Positions 39,599-49,026 of a stretch of 64,000 nt of DNA are shown here, piece after piece. The stretch comes from Mycolicibacterium rhodesiae JS60 (lineage in GTDB: Bacteria > Actinomycetota > Actinomycetes > Mycobacteriales > Mycobacteriaceae). Below the pieces are notes generated by a model. That model was not told the origin of the DNA and did no database searches. It saw only the letters and a list, made by a program, of their open reading frames with translations. The translations under genes were made by a program, and so were the position numbers. Where the stretch lies: assembly GCA_000230935.2 (NCBI GenBank), contig AGIQ01000001.1, forward strand, positions 682,001 to 746,000. Reading direction: 5' to 3'. The first letter of the stretch is position 1, and each line of letters begins with the position of its first letter.

Positions 39599-41914
39599 TC
39601 AACCGATGGCGATGATCGACACGGTTCCGTGCCCTTTGTTGGAAACGTCGTTGGTGATGTAGAGGTGGGTGCCGTCGGGACTGACCGCAACCCCGAGGGG
39701 GGTCTGTGCGTAGAAGGCGACGTTGGGGTCGAAGGCAGCCCTGGTGTCGATGGTGGTGATGACGGTGTTGGTGGCGGTGTCGATCACCGACAAGGTCGGC
39801 TCTAAGAGGGAAGTGTTGACGGCGTAGGCGCGGGCACCGTCGGGGCTGACCGCTAGCCCGGACGCCGACCTGCCATTGCCCATCTCGATGGTGGCGGTGA
39901 CGGTGTTCGTGGCGGTGTCGATCACCACCACGTCGGCGTCGTAGCTGCTGATGGTGACGTAGGCGCGGGTGCCGTCAGGGCTGACCACTACCAGTCCCGG
40001 CTCCGAGCCGACGTCGATGGTGGTGGTGACGGTGTTGGTGGCGGTGTCGATCACCGACACGGTGGAGTCATCTCGGTTGGTGACGTAGGCGCGGGTCCCG
40101 TCGGGACTGACCGCTATCTCGCGTGGGGCCTTTCCGACGTCGATGGTGGTGGTGACGGTGTTGGTGGCGGTATCGATCACCGTCACCGTGTTGTCCCAGA
40201 GGCTGGTGACGTAGGCGCGGGTGCCGTCGGGGCTGACCGCGACCCCCAGCGGGGTATCGCCGACGTCGATGGTGGTGGTGACGGTGTTGGTGGCGGTGTC
40301 GATCACCGACACGGTGTCGTCACCGCTGTTGGTGACGTAGGCGCGGGCGCCGACAGGGCTGACCGCTACCCCGGACGGAGAGCTGCCGACGTCGATGGTG
40401 GCGGGGACGCCGTCGATGGTGGCGGGGTCGACCACCGACACCGTGTTGCTGTGGAGGTGGACGACGTAGACCACGTCGTCTTGGCTGACCGCTGGCCGGG
40501 TCGGAACCCAGCCGACTTCGATGGTGGCCACGAGATGGAATTCGGGGATGGCGTGCACCGCGACGGTCACGGTGGCGGGGGCGCTGGGGAGCTCGCCGTC
40601 GGTGACGGTGTAGGTGAATTGGTCTTCGCCATCGAAGCCGGCGTCGGGGGTGTAGGTGACCGTTCCATCGGGGTTGAGGGTCGCGGTGCCGTGGCCGGGT
40701 TGGTTGATCGACCCGACGGTGAGGGGCTCGTTGTCGGGGTCGGTGTCGTTGGCCAGCACGGTGATGACGACCGGGGTGTCCTCGCCGGTGACCGCAGAAT
40801 CATCACCGGCGGTCGGGGCGGCGTTGCTGATGACAGCGTTGACCGTCACGGTGACCACGGCGGTGTCGGTGTGGCCGGCGCCGGCTTCGTGGAGGTGGAA
40901 GCCGGAGCCACCGTCGTCGGCGATCAGGGTGAAACTGTCCTCGCCGACGAAATCGGCGTTCGGTGTGTACGAAACGACGTTGCCGAGGATGTTCACCACG
41001 CCATTGGTCGGCCCGTGCGCGGGGTCGACCGAGTAGGTCAGGGTGTCGGCATCGGCATCGGTGGCCGGCAGCGGCCCAATCACGTTGGCACTGCTGTCCT
41101 GGTCGATGACCAGGCTGAAGTCCTCCTGACCGATCTCGGGCGTACGGTTGGCCAGGCTCCGGGTGGTCTCCTTGCGCACCCAGGCGAACATCGCCCACAG
41201 GAACGCGTTCTCCAGCGGTGCGCCGGGGCCCACGATTCGCTCGAAGAGGCCGACCACGCCGTCGACCAGCCTGGCGAACGCGGTGGCCGGTACCGCCACC
41301 AGACTCTCGATCAGACTCGGGCGGTCGGCCGCCACCGCGTCGACGGTGGCCAGCGCGGTTCCTGTTCTGGTGGCATCCCGCGCAGCAAGCGGCCGCGTGC
41401 CGGTGAGATCGACATCGGTCACCTCTACACGCGTGGCGTTCTCGTTGATGCCGCTGGCGACATCTGCCGTCGCGGCGTCGGCTGCTGCGGCGATGGCATC
41501 AGCGGCACCGTCGCTGTTGCGCGACCGGACCTCTGAGCCGGCGGATTGTCTGATGGTCGCCTTCCGCGCCTGGCCGGGGCCGGCAACGGTCGTTGGGGTG
41601 TCGGCGGTGGCTTCGTCATCAGCGACGAGCTGGGCGCCCTCGGGCAACTCGCCACTGACGGTCTCGGCATCCGAGGCACCTGGCCGACCTTCGTGGTCTC
41701 CGGTTGCGGCGGTCATCGACGCGCCGCTGGTAGGGGGGCGATCCCTGACCGTCTTCCCTTTTCGCGGGCCGGGTTGCCCGACGCCTGACCGCGACGAGGA
41801 CTCCGTCGATGCACCATCCGCCAACGCCACCCCAGGCACGTTGCCTATCGCGACCCCCACACCCAAAGCGACAGCCAGCGCACCGACCCGGCCAATGTAC
41901 TTCGGATTCACCAT
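39599..41914 (-). CDS. Secreted YVTN beta-propeller protein with tandem Ig-like (tandem-95) domains
   Basis: 771 residues. A Sec signal (1-32, cleavage after GVALA), then about 230 residues of Ala/Thr/Asp-rich low-complexity linker. Two cadherin-like tandem-95 domains follow at about 265-350 and 362-460 (YTPNADFVGEDSFTL; YTPDAGFDGEDQFTYTV). A seven-bladed-type propeller made of about 42-residue YVTN repeats (about 465-771) shows VSPDGTRAYVT and VIDTATNTVTTTIDVG units. It is probably displayed or released outside the cell. The last half carries near-identical DNA repeats (period about 126 bp, 39740-40440). ATG start with GGGGAGGGG 7 nt upstream. The ligand is unknown; environmental mycobacteria carry several such genes. 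Confidence 0.85.
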   Translation of the reverse strand: MVNPKYIGRVGALAVALGVGVAIGNVPGVALADGASTESSSRSGVGQPGPRKGKTVRDRPPTSGASMTAATGDHEGRPGASDAETVSGELPEGAQLVADDEATADTPTTVAGPGQARKATIRQSAGSEVRSRNSDGAADAIAAAADAATADVASGINENATRVEVTDVDLTGTRPLAARDATRTGTALATVDAVAADRPSLIESLVAVPATAFARLVDGVVGLFERIVGPGAPLENAFLWAMFAWVRKETTRSLANRTPEIGQEDFSLVIDQDSSANVIGPLPATDADADTLTYSVDPAHGPTNGVVNILGNVVSYTPNADFVGEDSFTLIADDGGSGFHLHEAGAGHTDTAVVTVTVNAVISNAAPTAGDDSAVTGEDTPVVITVLANDTDPDNEPLTVGSINQPGHGTATLNPDGTVTYTPDAGFDGEDQFTYTVTDGELPSAPATVTVAVHAIPEFHLVATIEVGWVPTRPAVSQDDVVYVVHLHSNTVSVVDPATIDGVPATIDVGSSPSGVAVSPVGARAYVTNSGDDTVSVIDTATNTVTTTIDVGDTPLGVAVSPDGTRAYVTSLWDNTVTVIDTATNTVTTTIDVGKAPREIAVSPDGTRAYVTNRDDSTVSVIDTATNTVTTTIDVGSEPGLVVVSPDGTRAYVTISSYDADVVVIDTATNTVTATIEMGNGRSASGLAVSPDGARAYAVNTSLLEPTLSVIDTATNTVITTIDTRAAFDPNVAFYAQTPLGVAVSPDGTHLYITNDVSNKGHGTVSIIAIG
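39740..40440 (-). repeat. About 126-bp coding tandem repeats
   Basis: Six copies of a unit beginning with the reverse complement of GTCGATGGTGGTGGTGACGG and encoding YVTN propeller blades. The middle copies are nearly identical at DNA level, so recombination between them can change blade number. Confidence 0.85.
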
Positions 41915-41976
41915 GATTCAGCCCCTCCCCGCGGCCAAAACCAATGTTCGGCCGAGAAGAGCGCGGCCGTTCGTCA

Positions 41977-41988
41977 GGAATATATTCC
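41977..41988. promoter_or_regulatory. AT-rich palindrome in the promoter of the propeller gene
   Basis: GGAATATATTCC is a perfect 12-bp palindrome, AT-rich in a GC-rich genome. On the minus strand it contains TATATT, a plausible -10 that would give a leader of about 55 nt, so a repressor bound here would cover the promoter. Confidence 0.45.
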
Positions 41989-42639
41989 AACAATCGTCGG
42001 CGTGACAGCAAATCCGCAGCTTCGTTTACTCCGGGTTCGGGCCGTGGGCCCGACCTGCGCACGCCTTGCCGCTACTTGCGCTGATTCCGCAGTTTCAGTT
42101 CATTTCTGTTCCACGGAATGCATCAAAGCGACGACGCCAGCCTCGAATGTGACACGACACAAGCCGATGGACGATACCGATCTGGGTCGACCGGCATCGT
42201 GGTAGTTTGCTGAAATCAACTTGTGGCAGTACGTCGGCAGTTGGCAAGTTAGCGATTCGCACACATCCGATCTCCGGTCCTCGCCGCGGCAGACGTGGCC
42301 CAACTTGCCGGACATTCTGCCGTTGAACGAGGTGCCAATCTCGTCGGCCACGACGCCACCGATTTCCATGCTGCTCGTATTGGTGATGACGTTGCTCGCC
42401 GTCTGCTGGCCCCTGGAGTCCGGCGCACGGCGGAGGATTCATCACCATCACCATCAATCCCGACCTGCACTTCTACGACGGACCCCGAATCGCACTGGGA
42501 ATTCTGGAGGCTGACCACCGTGAGTACCGATTGTCGTCCGGCTTCGAGCGACATGATGAAGGTGTCGCGCCCGATCCCGGGCACGAAACCGTGTTGGTCA
42601 GATCTGGTGCAGCTCAACATACTTCACAGCGGAGTTGCC
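41989..42639. other. Region of about 650 bp without a recognisable gene
   Basis: No open frame here has recognisable similarity or good codon pattern on both counts. Near 42368-42600 on the plus strand, a hydrophobic start-like stretch (MLLVLVMTLLAVCWP) in one frame and LHFYDGPRIALGILEADHRE in another suggest a decayed gene. A CAT/CAC-rich run near 42440 codes five His in one frame. It lies between the accessory propeller gene and the end of the kdp operon. Confidence 0.4.
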
Positions 42640-43326
42640 TCACTGCTCGAAGCGATAACCCATCCCCGCTTCGGTCAGCAGATGGCGCGGGTGTGACGGG
42701 TCGTCCTCGAGCTTGCGGCGCAGCTGCGCCAGGTACACCCGCAGATAGTGGGTCTCCTTGGCGTAGGCCGGGCCCCACACCTCTTTGAGCAATTCCTCGC
42801 GGCCGACCAGCTTGCCCCGGTTGCGCACCAGCATCTCGAGCATGCCCCACTCGGTGGGGGTCAGGTGCACTTCGGTGCCGTTCTTGATGACCCTCTTCGA
42901 GGCTAGATCGACTGTGAACGCATCGGTTTCGACCACCGGCTCGTCGGTCTCCGAGGCCGCCGCGGCACGGCGCACGGCCGCGCGCAGGCGCGCCAGGAAC
43001 TCATCCATCCCGAACGGTTTGGTCACGTAGTCGTCGGCGCCGGCGTCGAGTGCGTCGACCTTCTCGGCCGAGTCGGTGCGGGCCGACAGGACGATCACCG
43101 GTGCGGTGAGCCAGCCGCGCAGGCCACCGAGCACTTCGATGCCGTCCATATCGGGCAGCCCGAGATCCAGGACGACCACGTCCGGGCGATGCTCGGCGGC
43201 CGCCTTCAACGCGCCCGCGCCGGTCGCGGAGGTGATCACCTCGTAACCGCGCACACTCAGATTGATCCGCAAAGCCCGCAGGATCTGCGGCTCGTCGTCG
43301 ATCACCAGCACCTTGATCTTGCTCAT
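42640..43326 (-). CDS. kdpE: Response regulator KdpE
   Basis: 228 residues of the OmpR/PhoB family. Receiver (about 1-120): acidic pair in VIDDEPQ, phospho-acceptor Asp in VVLDLGLPDMDG, Thr/Ser in VLSART, Lys in YVTKPFG. C-terminal winged helix about 130-225 (LTPTEWGMLEMLVRN). Activates kdp transcription when phosphorylated by KdpD. Its ATG directly follows the kdpD stop (TAAATG), and it is the last gene of the operon. Confidence 0.95.
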   Translation of the reverse strand: MSKIKVLVIDDEPQILRALRINLSVRGYEVITSATGAGALKAAAEHRPDVVVLDLGLPDMDGIEVLGGLRGWLTAPVIVLSARTDSAEKVDALDAGADDYVTKPFGMDEFLARLRAAVRRAAAASETDEPVVETDAFTVDLASKRVIKNGTEVHLTPTEWGMLEMLVRNRGKLVGREELLKEVWGPAYAKETHYLRVYLAQLRRKLEDDPSHPRHLLTEAGMGYRFEQ

Positions 43327-45948
43327 TTACCGGCCCCCCGGCGGCGCGGCGAGGTCGACGATCACGGTGAGGCCACCGCCGGGGGTGTCGGTGGCCGAGA
43401 TCGTCCCGCCCATCGCCTCGACAAAGCCGCGGGCCACCGAAAGGCCCAGTCCGACACCGTATTTGTTGTTCCGGTCGCCGAGGCGCTGGAATGGTTCGAA
43501 GAGCTGCTCCTCGGTGCCGCGTGGCACGCCGGGACCTTCGTCGACGACGTTGATGAGCATCCGATCGCCGACCCTACCCGCGTTGATCCGCACGATGGAT
43601 TCCGGCGCGTAACGAAGCGCATTGTCGACCAGGTTGGCCAGCACCCGCTCCAGCAGGCCGGCATCGGCCAGCGCCACCGCGTCGCCGACGTCCACTTTCA
43701 CCCGACCGAGTCCTTTGGCGCCGAACCCGGTCGACCCCCGACCAATGCTCAGCAGCGCGCGTTGGACCACCTCTTCGAGGTACACCCGCTTCAGTTCGGG
43801 GCGCACGACCCCGGCGGCGAGCCGCGACGAGTCCAGCAGGTTGTCCACCAGCGCGGTGAGCTGGTCGACGGATTCCTCGACGGTGGCAAGCAATTCGGCG
43901 GTGTCCTCCTCGGAGAAGTCGATGTCCTCAGAACGCAGGCTCGATACCGCCGCCTTGGCCGCGGCCAGCGGGGTGCGCAGGTCGTGACTGACCGCCGAGA
44001 GCAATGAGCGGCGCAGTTCGTCGGCCTTCTCGATGGCTTCGGCCTTGCTGGCCTCGGCGGCCAGTTCCCGCTGGCGCACGAGTCCCGCGGCCTGTTTGGC
44101 GACGGCGGTCAGTACGCGCCGGTCGCGGGCAGGCAGGCTGCGCCCCGACATCAGCATCCAGAACTCGTCGTCACCCACTTCGATTGCGGTGTCGGCTGTT
44201 TCGACGGTGACACACGGATCCTTGCCCACGCACGCCAGGATCTGGGCGTCTTCGCCACGCACCCGCAGCACACTGACCGCGCGCTGTGAGTAGGTTTCCC
44301 GCACCCGTTCCAGAAGGGTCTCCAGATCCGCCCCGCGCAGCACCGAGCCGGCGAACAACGTCAGCAACTCGGCCTCCTGGGAGGCTCGCCGGGCCTCGCG
44401 TTGCCGGCTGGCCGCGCGGTCGACCAATACCGCAACCGCGACTGCCAGCATCAACAGGACGAGCTCGGTGACCGCGGCGTCGGGTTCGGCGATGGTGAAC
44501 GTGTACCGCGGCTCGGTCAGGAAATAGTTGAGCAGCAGACCGGACAGCATGGCCGACAGCACCGCCGGTGCGACCCCGCCGAGCAGGGCGACCACCAGCA
44601 CGCCGACAACGAAAACGGCGCTCTCACCGCCGATCGTCAGGTACTTGTCGAGGAACAGCGCCGTCACCGCGCAGATGACCGACGGCACGATGACGGCGGC
44701 CAGCCAGGAGATCGCCCGGCGTTCCCGCGGCGAGGCCGCCCGCAGCGCAAACCCCCGCTTGGCCTCCTCGTGGGTGACCATGTGGACGTCGATCTTGCCG
44801 GAGTCCTGGACGATCGCGGCGCCGATACCCTCGTCCAAGACGCGGGCCCACCGGGACCGCCGCGACGTCCCGATCACCAGCTGGGTCGCGTTCATCTCAC
44901 GGGCGAAGTCCAGCAACGCCTTTCCCACGTCATCGCCGACGACGGTATGCACGGTGGCGCCCACGCTGGCCGCCAGCTCGCGCACCTTGCCCATTTGCGG
45001 TGCCGAGACGCCTGACAGCCCGTCACCGCGAACCACGTGGACGATCATCAACTCGGCGCTGGATTTCGAAGCGATCCGGGACGCCCGGCGCACCAACGTC
45101 TCCGACTCCGGTCCGCCGGTGACCGCGACGACGACACGTTCGCGGGCCTCCCACGTCGCGGTGATCTTGTTGTCGGCGCGGTATTTGGCCAGGGCGGCGT
45201 CGACCTGATCGGCCAGCCACAGCAGCGCGAGCTCCCGCAACGCGGTCAAGTTGCCGCGGCGGAAGTAGTTCGACAAGGCGGCGTTGACCTTCTCCGGAGC
45301 GTAGACGTTGCCGTGGGAGAGCCTGCGTTGCAGCGCCTCCGGAGTGATGTCCACCAACTCGATCTGGGCGGCGGAGCGGACGATCTCGTCGGGCACCGTC
45401 TCCTGTTGCTCGATGCCGGTGATCTGCGCGACGACGTCGTTGAGGCTCTCCAGGTGTTGGACGTTGACCGTGGAGATCACCGTGATGCCCGCGTCGAGCA
45501 ACTCCTCGATGTCCTGCCAGCGCTTGGCGTTCTTGCTGCCGGGGGCGTTCGTGTGGGCCAGTTCGTCGACCAGGACCACCTGCGGCTTGCGGGCCAGCAC
45601 TGCCGGCACGTCCAGTTCGGGGAACCGGCTGCCGCGGTAGTCGATGTAGCGGGGCGGGATGATCTCGATGCCGTCGAGCAGCTGCGCGGTCTTCTTGCGC
45701 CCGTGCGTTTCGACCACGGCGGCCACCAGGTCGGTGCCACGTTCGAGCCTGCGGTGGGCCTCGCCCAGCATCGCAAATGTCTTACCCACCCCCGGCGCGG
45801 CACCCAAGTAGATGCGCAGCTCGCCTCGTTTCGGCTTGGTGCCCGTCGAGACGTGCTGCGCATCATCCTCGGATGAAACGTCCGGCGGAGGTTCACCGCC
45901 GGACGTCACGCGTGGGGGCTGAACGATCTCCACACGCCTATCATCCAC
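43327..45948 (-). CDS. kdpD: Sensor histidine kinase KdpD
   Basis: 873 residues. N-terminal KdpD domain with Walker A GAAPGVGKT (49-57) and Walker B-like VVLVDELAHTNAPGS, then a universal-stress-protein-like domain (about 255-380). Four membrane helices (about 415-515), a GAF-like region and the kinase core follow, with H-box AVSHDLRTPLAAAKAA and ATP-binding DEGPGVPRG and GVGLGLSVARG. It responds to potassium limitation and osmotic stress; c-di-AMP binding to the Usp domain is known in some bacteria. GTG start 7 bp after kdpC. Confidence 0.95.
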   Translation of the reverse strand: MDDRRVEIVQPPRVTSGGEPPPDVSSEDDAQHVSTGTKPKRGELRIYLGAAPGVGKTFAMLGEAHRRLERGTDLVAAVVETHGRKKTAQLLDGIEIIPPRYIDYRGSRFPELDVPAVLARKPQVVLVDELAHTNAPGSKNAKRWQDIEELLDAGITVISTVNVQHLESLNDVVAQITGIEQQETVPDEIVRSAAQIELVDITPEALQRRLSHGNVYAPEKVNAALSNYFRRGNLTALRELALLWLADQVDAALAKYRADNKITATWEARERVVVAVTGGPESETLVRRASRIASKSSAELMIVHVVRGDGLSGVSAPQMGKVRELAASVGATVHTVVGDDVGKALLDFAREMNATQLVIGTSRRSRWARVLDEGIGAAIVQDSGKIDVHMVTHEEAKRGFALRAASPRERRAISWLAAVIVPSVICAVTALFLDKYLTIGGESAVFVVGVLVVALLGGVAPAVLSAMLSGLLLNYFLTEPRYTFTIAEPDAAVTELVLLMLAVAVAVLVDRAASRQREARRASQEAELLTLFAGSVLRGADLETLLERVRETYSQRAVSVLRVRGEDAQILACVGKDPCVTVETADTAIEVGDDEFWMLMSGRSLPARDRRVLTAVAKQAAGLVRQRELAAEASKAEAIEKADELRRSLLSAVSHDLRTPLAAAKAAVSSLRSEDIDFSEEDTAELLATVEESVDQLTALVDNLLDSSRLAAGVVRPELKRVYLEEVVQRALLSIGRGSTGFGAKGLGRVKVDVGDAVALADAGLLERVLANLVDNALRYAPESIVRINAGRVGDRMLINVVDEGPGVPRGTEEQLFEPFQRLGDRNNKYGVGLGLSVARGFVEAMGGTISATDTPGGGLTVIVDLAAPPGGR

Positions 45949-45955
45949 CTCGAAC

Positions 45956-46861
45956 TCAGCTCTTCATCGGAAGCTTCTCGTCCAGCGCAACGTTGAGCTC
46001 GAGGACGTTGACCCGGGGTTCACCCAAGACGCCGAGGGTGCGGCCGTCGGTGTGGTCGGCCACAAGGCCTTTGATCTGGTCGGTGCTGGCGCCGCGGGCC
46101 TTGGCCACTCGGGCGATCTGCAGGTCGGCGTAGGCGGGGGAGATGTTCGGATCCAGGCCGCTGCCGCTGGCGGTGACGGCGTCGGCCGGCACTGCCGGGT
46201 CGGACACGGCCCCCTTGACCGGCACGATCTGCCCGGCCGAATAGTCCTCGCCGAACTTGGCGCATTCCACCCGCACACCCTCATAGGTGTCCAAGAACGG
46301 CTGGGTGGCGGTCTGGCACGGCTCGTTGACGCTGACGACCTTGGTCGGCTTCACGACGTTGCCTGTGGCGTCGCGGGGACCGATGACCGACAGCACCGCG
46401 CCTACGCCCTCGCCGGTGCAGAACGGACGCTTGCCGTCGACGCCCTCGAGGTCCCCAACGGCCTTGCTGCGCGAGCAGACCAGGGTGAGCAAGCTGGCCT
46501 TGTACCCGTTGTCGTCCTCCGGCAGCGACGGATCGGCCGGGGTATCGACGATGCTCTCCGGACCCAGGTTCGACGCGCTGGTGGCCAGCGGGTCATACCC
46601 GTCGCCGGCCGCCGAGGGGCGGCTTTGGAAGTACTGCGGCAGCGGATCACCCTTGTCGTCGGTGAACAGCTGCCCGATCAGGCTGCTGCCGACCGGCTTA
46701 CCGTTCACCTCGATGATCGAGCCGTCGGCCTTGTCCTTCAGCCCCGGAATCTGCGCGACCAGCCAGATGAACAGCGGGTAGCCGATACCGACGATGACGG
46801 TGAGCACGAGCAGCGCGCGCAGCGCCGCCCAGTGTTGACGAACGAAAGTTGAGAAATTCAT
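45956..46861 (-). CDS. kdpC: Potassium-transporting ATPase subunit KdpC
   Basis: 301 residues, longer than the about 190 typical of KdpC, as seen in actinobacteria. One N-terminal membrane helix (about 15-36), then a periplasmic-type domain with GSSLIGQLF, YFQSRPSAAGDGYDPLATSASNLGP and SGSGLDPNISPAYADLQIARVAKARG. The insertion at about 105-200 between these blocks accounts for the extra length. It holds three cysteines outside the conserved blocks. Assembles with KdpA and KdpB. Three bases separate it from kdpB. Confidence 0.95.
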   Translation of the reverse strand: MNFSTFVRQHWAALRALLVLTVIVGIGYPLFIWLVAQIPGLKDKADGSIIEVNGKPVGSSLIGQLFTDDKGDPLPQYFQSRPSAAGDGYDPLATSASNLGPESIVDTPADPSLPEDDNGYKASLLTLVCSRSKAVGDLEGVDGKRPFCTGEGVGAVLSVIGPRDATGNVVKPTKVVSVNEPCQTATQPFLDTYEGVRVECAKFGEDYSAGQIVPVKGAVSDPAVPADAVTASGSGLDPNISPAYADLQIARVAKARGASTDQIKGLVADHTDGRTLGVLGEPRVNVLELNVALDEKLPMKS

Positions 46862-46864
46862 GTG

Positions 46865-49024
46865 TCACATCCCTGGCAGGAATTGGATGACGAGATCGAT
46901 GAGCTTGATCCCGATGAAGGGGGCGATGATCCCACCGAGGCCATAAACGTAAAGGTTGCGGCTCAACAGCTTTGACGCGCTGCTCGGGGTGTAGCGAACA
47001 CCCCGCAGCGACAACGGGATCAAGGCGATGATGACGATCGCATTGAAGATGACCGCGGACAGGATCGCCGACTGCGGGCTGTGCAGCCGCATGATGTTCA
47101 GCAGATCCAGGCCGGGGAACAGTGCGACGAACATCGCCGGAATGATCGCGAAGTACTTGGCGATGTCGTTGGCGATCGAGAACGTAGTGAGTGCACCGCG
47201 GGTGATCAGCAACTGCTTGCCGATCTCGACGATTTCGATGAGCTTCGTCGGGTCGGAGTCCAGATCGACCATGTTGCCGGCTTCTTTGGCCGCCGAGGTG
47301 CCGGTGTTCATCGCCACACCCACGTCAGCCTGGGCCAGCGCCGGTGCGTCGTTGGTGCCGTCGCCGGTCATCGCGACCAGCTTGCCGCCGGCCTGCTCCT
47401 GCTTGATCAGCGCGAGTTTGTCCTCGGGCGTGGCCTCGGCGAGGAAGTCGTCGACGCCGGCCTCGTCGGCAATCGCCTTGGCGGTCAACGGGTTGTCGCC
47501 GGTGATCATCACCGTGCGGATGCCCATCTTGCGCATCTCGTCGAAACGTTCCCGCATGCCCTGCTTGACGACGTCCTTGAGGTGGATGACGCCCAAGACC
47601 GATGCCTTCTCAGCCCCGCCTTCTTGCAAAACTTGGCCGACCACCAACGGGGTACCGCCCGCGGCGGATATCCCGTCGACGATGTCGCCGAGCTGCATCG
47701 GCACGGTACCGCCTTGGTCACGTACCCACTGCGCGACCGTGCTGGCCGCACCCTTGCGCAGCAGATGGCCGTTCTCCAGATCGACACCGGACATCCGGGT
47801 CGCCGCAGAGAACTCCACCCAGTGCGCATTGACCAGCTCGCCTGGGGTTCGGGCACGCAGCCCGAAGTTCGACTTGGCGAACACCACAATCGAACGGCCC
47901 TCAGGGGTTTCGTCGGACAGACTGGACAACTGCGCGGCATCGGCCAGCTGTTCGGGTGTGACCCCGGCCAGCGGGACGAAGTCCGATGCCTGCCGGTTAC
48001 CCAGCGTGATGGTCCCGGTCTTGTCCAGCAGCAGTGTGTTGACGTCACCCGCGGCCTCGACGGCGCGGCCCGACATGGCCAGCACATTGCGCTGCACCAG
48101 CCGGTCCATACCGGCGATACCGATGGCCGACAACAGCGCGCCGATCGTCGTCGGGATCAGGCAGACCAGCAGCGAGACCATGACGATCCCACTGACGCCA
48201 TCTCCGGTGAGCGCCAACGTATCCGGCACTCCGGGATTATTCGCCTTGGAGAAGATCGCCAACGGCTGCAGCGTCGCGACGGCGAAGATGAAGATGATCG
48301 TCAACGCGGCCAGGAGGATGTTCAGCGCGATCTCGTTGGGCGTCTTCTGCCGGTTGGCACCCTCGACGAGGGCGATCATCCGATCGATAAAGCTCTCGCC
48401 GGGCTTTTGGGTGATCTTGACGACGATGCGGTCACTCAACACCGTGGTACCGCCGGTGACCGCTGAGCGGTCGCCGCCGGACTCCCGGATCACCGGGGCG
48501 GACTCGCCGGTGATGGCCGACTCATCAACCGACGCAATGCCTTCCAGCACGTCGCCGTCACCGGGAATGACCTGGCCGGCTTCGACCACCACCATGTCGC
48601 CCTGGACGAGTAAGGATGCGGCGACAGATTCTTCCACGTCCTCGCGGCCGTGCGCACCCGGCTCCCACCCAATCAAGCGGCGAGCCATGGTGTCGGCCTT
48701 GGTCTTTCGCAGCGACTCGGCCTGCGCCTTGCCGCGGCCTTCGGCCACGGCTTCGGCCAGGTTGGCGAACACCACGGTCAGCCAGAGCCAGAACACGATC
48801 AGCCAGCCGAACCAGCCGGGGTTCAGGAATGCCAGGATCGTGGCCCAGACCGCGCCGATTTCGACGATGAACATGACCGGGTTGCGCCACAGGGTGCGCG
48901 GGTCGAGCTTGCGCAGCGCGTCGGGCAGCGAGGTCAAGAGCATCTTGGGGTCCAGTAGTCCGCCCTGCACCTGTTTCTTCTTGGTGCCGGCGTCGTAACG
49001 GGCTTCAACTGCGGTGACAGTCAT
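46865..49024 (-). CDS. kdpB: Potassium-transporting P-type ATPase subunit KdpB
   Basis: 719 residues, complete P-type ATPase. Phosphorylation motif [13 protein letters not shown], actuator TGESAPV, KGAAS in the nucleotide domain (LRKGAAS), TGDNPLTA and the hinge [18 protein letters not shown]. KdpB hydrolyses ATP to drive K+ through KdpA. It starts 2 bp after the kdpA stop and is part of one operon. Confidence 0.97.
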   Translation of the reverse strand: MTVTAVEARYDAGTKKKQVQGGLLDPKMLLTSLPDALRKLDPRTLWRNPVMFIVEIGAVWATILAFLNPGWFGWLIVFWLWLTVVFANLAEAVAEGRGKAQAESLRKTKADTMARRLIGWEPGAHGREDVEESVAASLLVQGDMVVVEAGQVIPGDGDVLEGIASVDESAITGESAPVIRESGGDRSAVTGGTTVLSDRIVVKITQKPGESFIDRMIALVEGANRQKTPNEIALNILLAALTIIFIFAVATLQPLAIFSKANNPGVPDTLALTGDGVSGIVMVSLLVCLIPTTIGALLSAIGIAGMDRLVQRNVLAMSGRAVEAAGDVNTLLLDKTGTITLGNRQASDFVPLAGVTPEQLADAAQLSSLSDETPEGRSIVVFAKSNFGLRARTPGELVNAHWVEFSAATRMSGVDLENGHLLRKGAASTVAQWVRDQGGTVPMQLGDIVDGISAAGGTPLVVGQVLQEGGAEKASVLGVIHLKDVVKQGMRERFDEMRKMGIRTVMITGDNPLTAKAIADEAGVDDFLAEATPEDKLALIKQEQAGGKLVAMTGDGTNDAPALAQADVGVAMNTGTSAAKEAGNMVDLDSDPTKLIEIVEIGKQLLITRGALTTFSIANDIAKYFAIIPAMFVALFPGLDLLNIMRLHSPQSAILSAVIFNAIVIIALIPLSLRGVRYTPSSASKLLSRNLYVYGLGGIIAPFIGIKLIDLVIQFLPGM

Positions 49025-49026
49025 GG

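Noticed and set aside
40451..41536. 361-codon open frame on the plus strand opposite the propeller gene
   Set aside because: Valine/glycine/histidine-rich antisense product of repeat DNA, without a ribosome-binding site or similarity.
42435..42455. CAT/CAC-rich stretch coding a poly-His run
   Set aside because: Only five His in one frame of an otherwise random ORF; not enough to claim a metal-binding gene.
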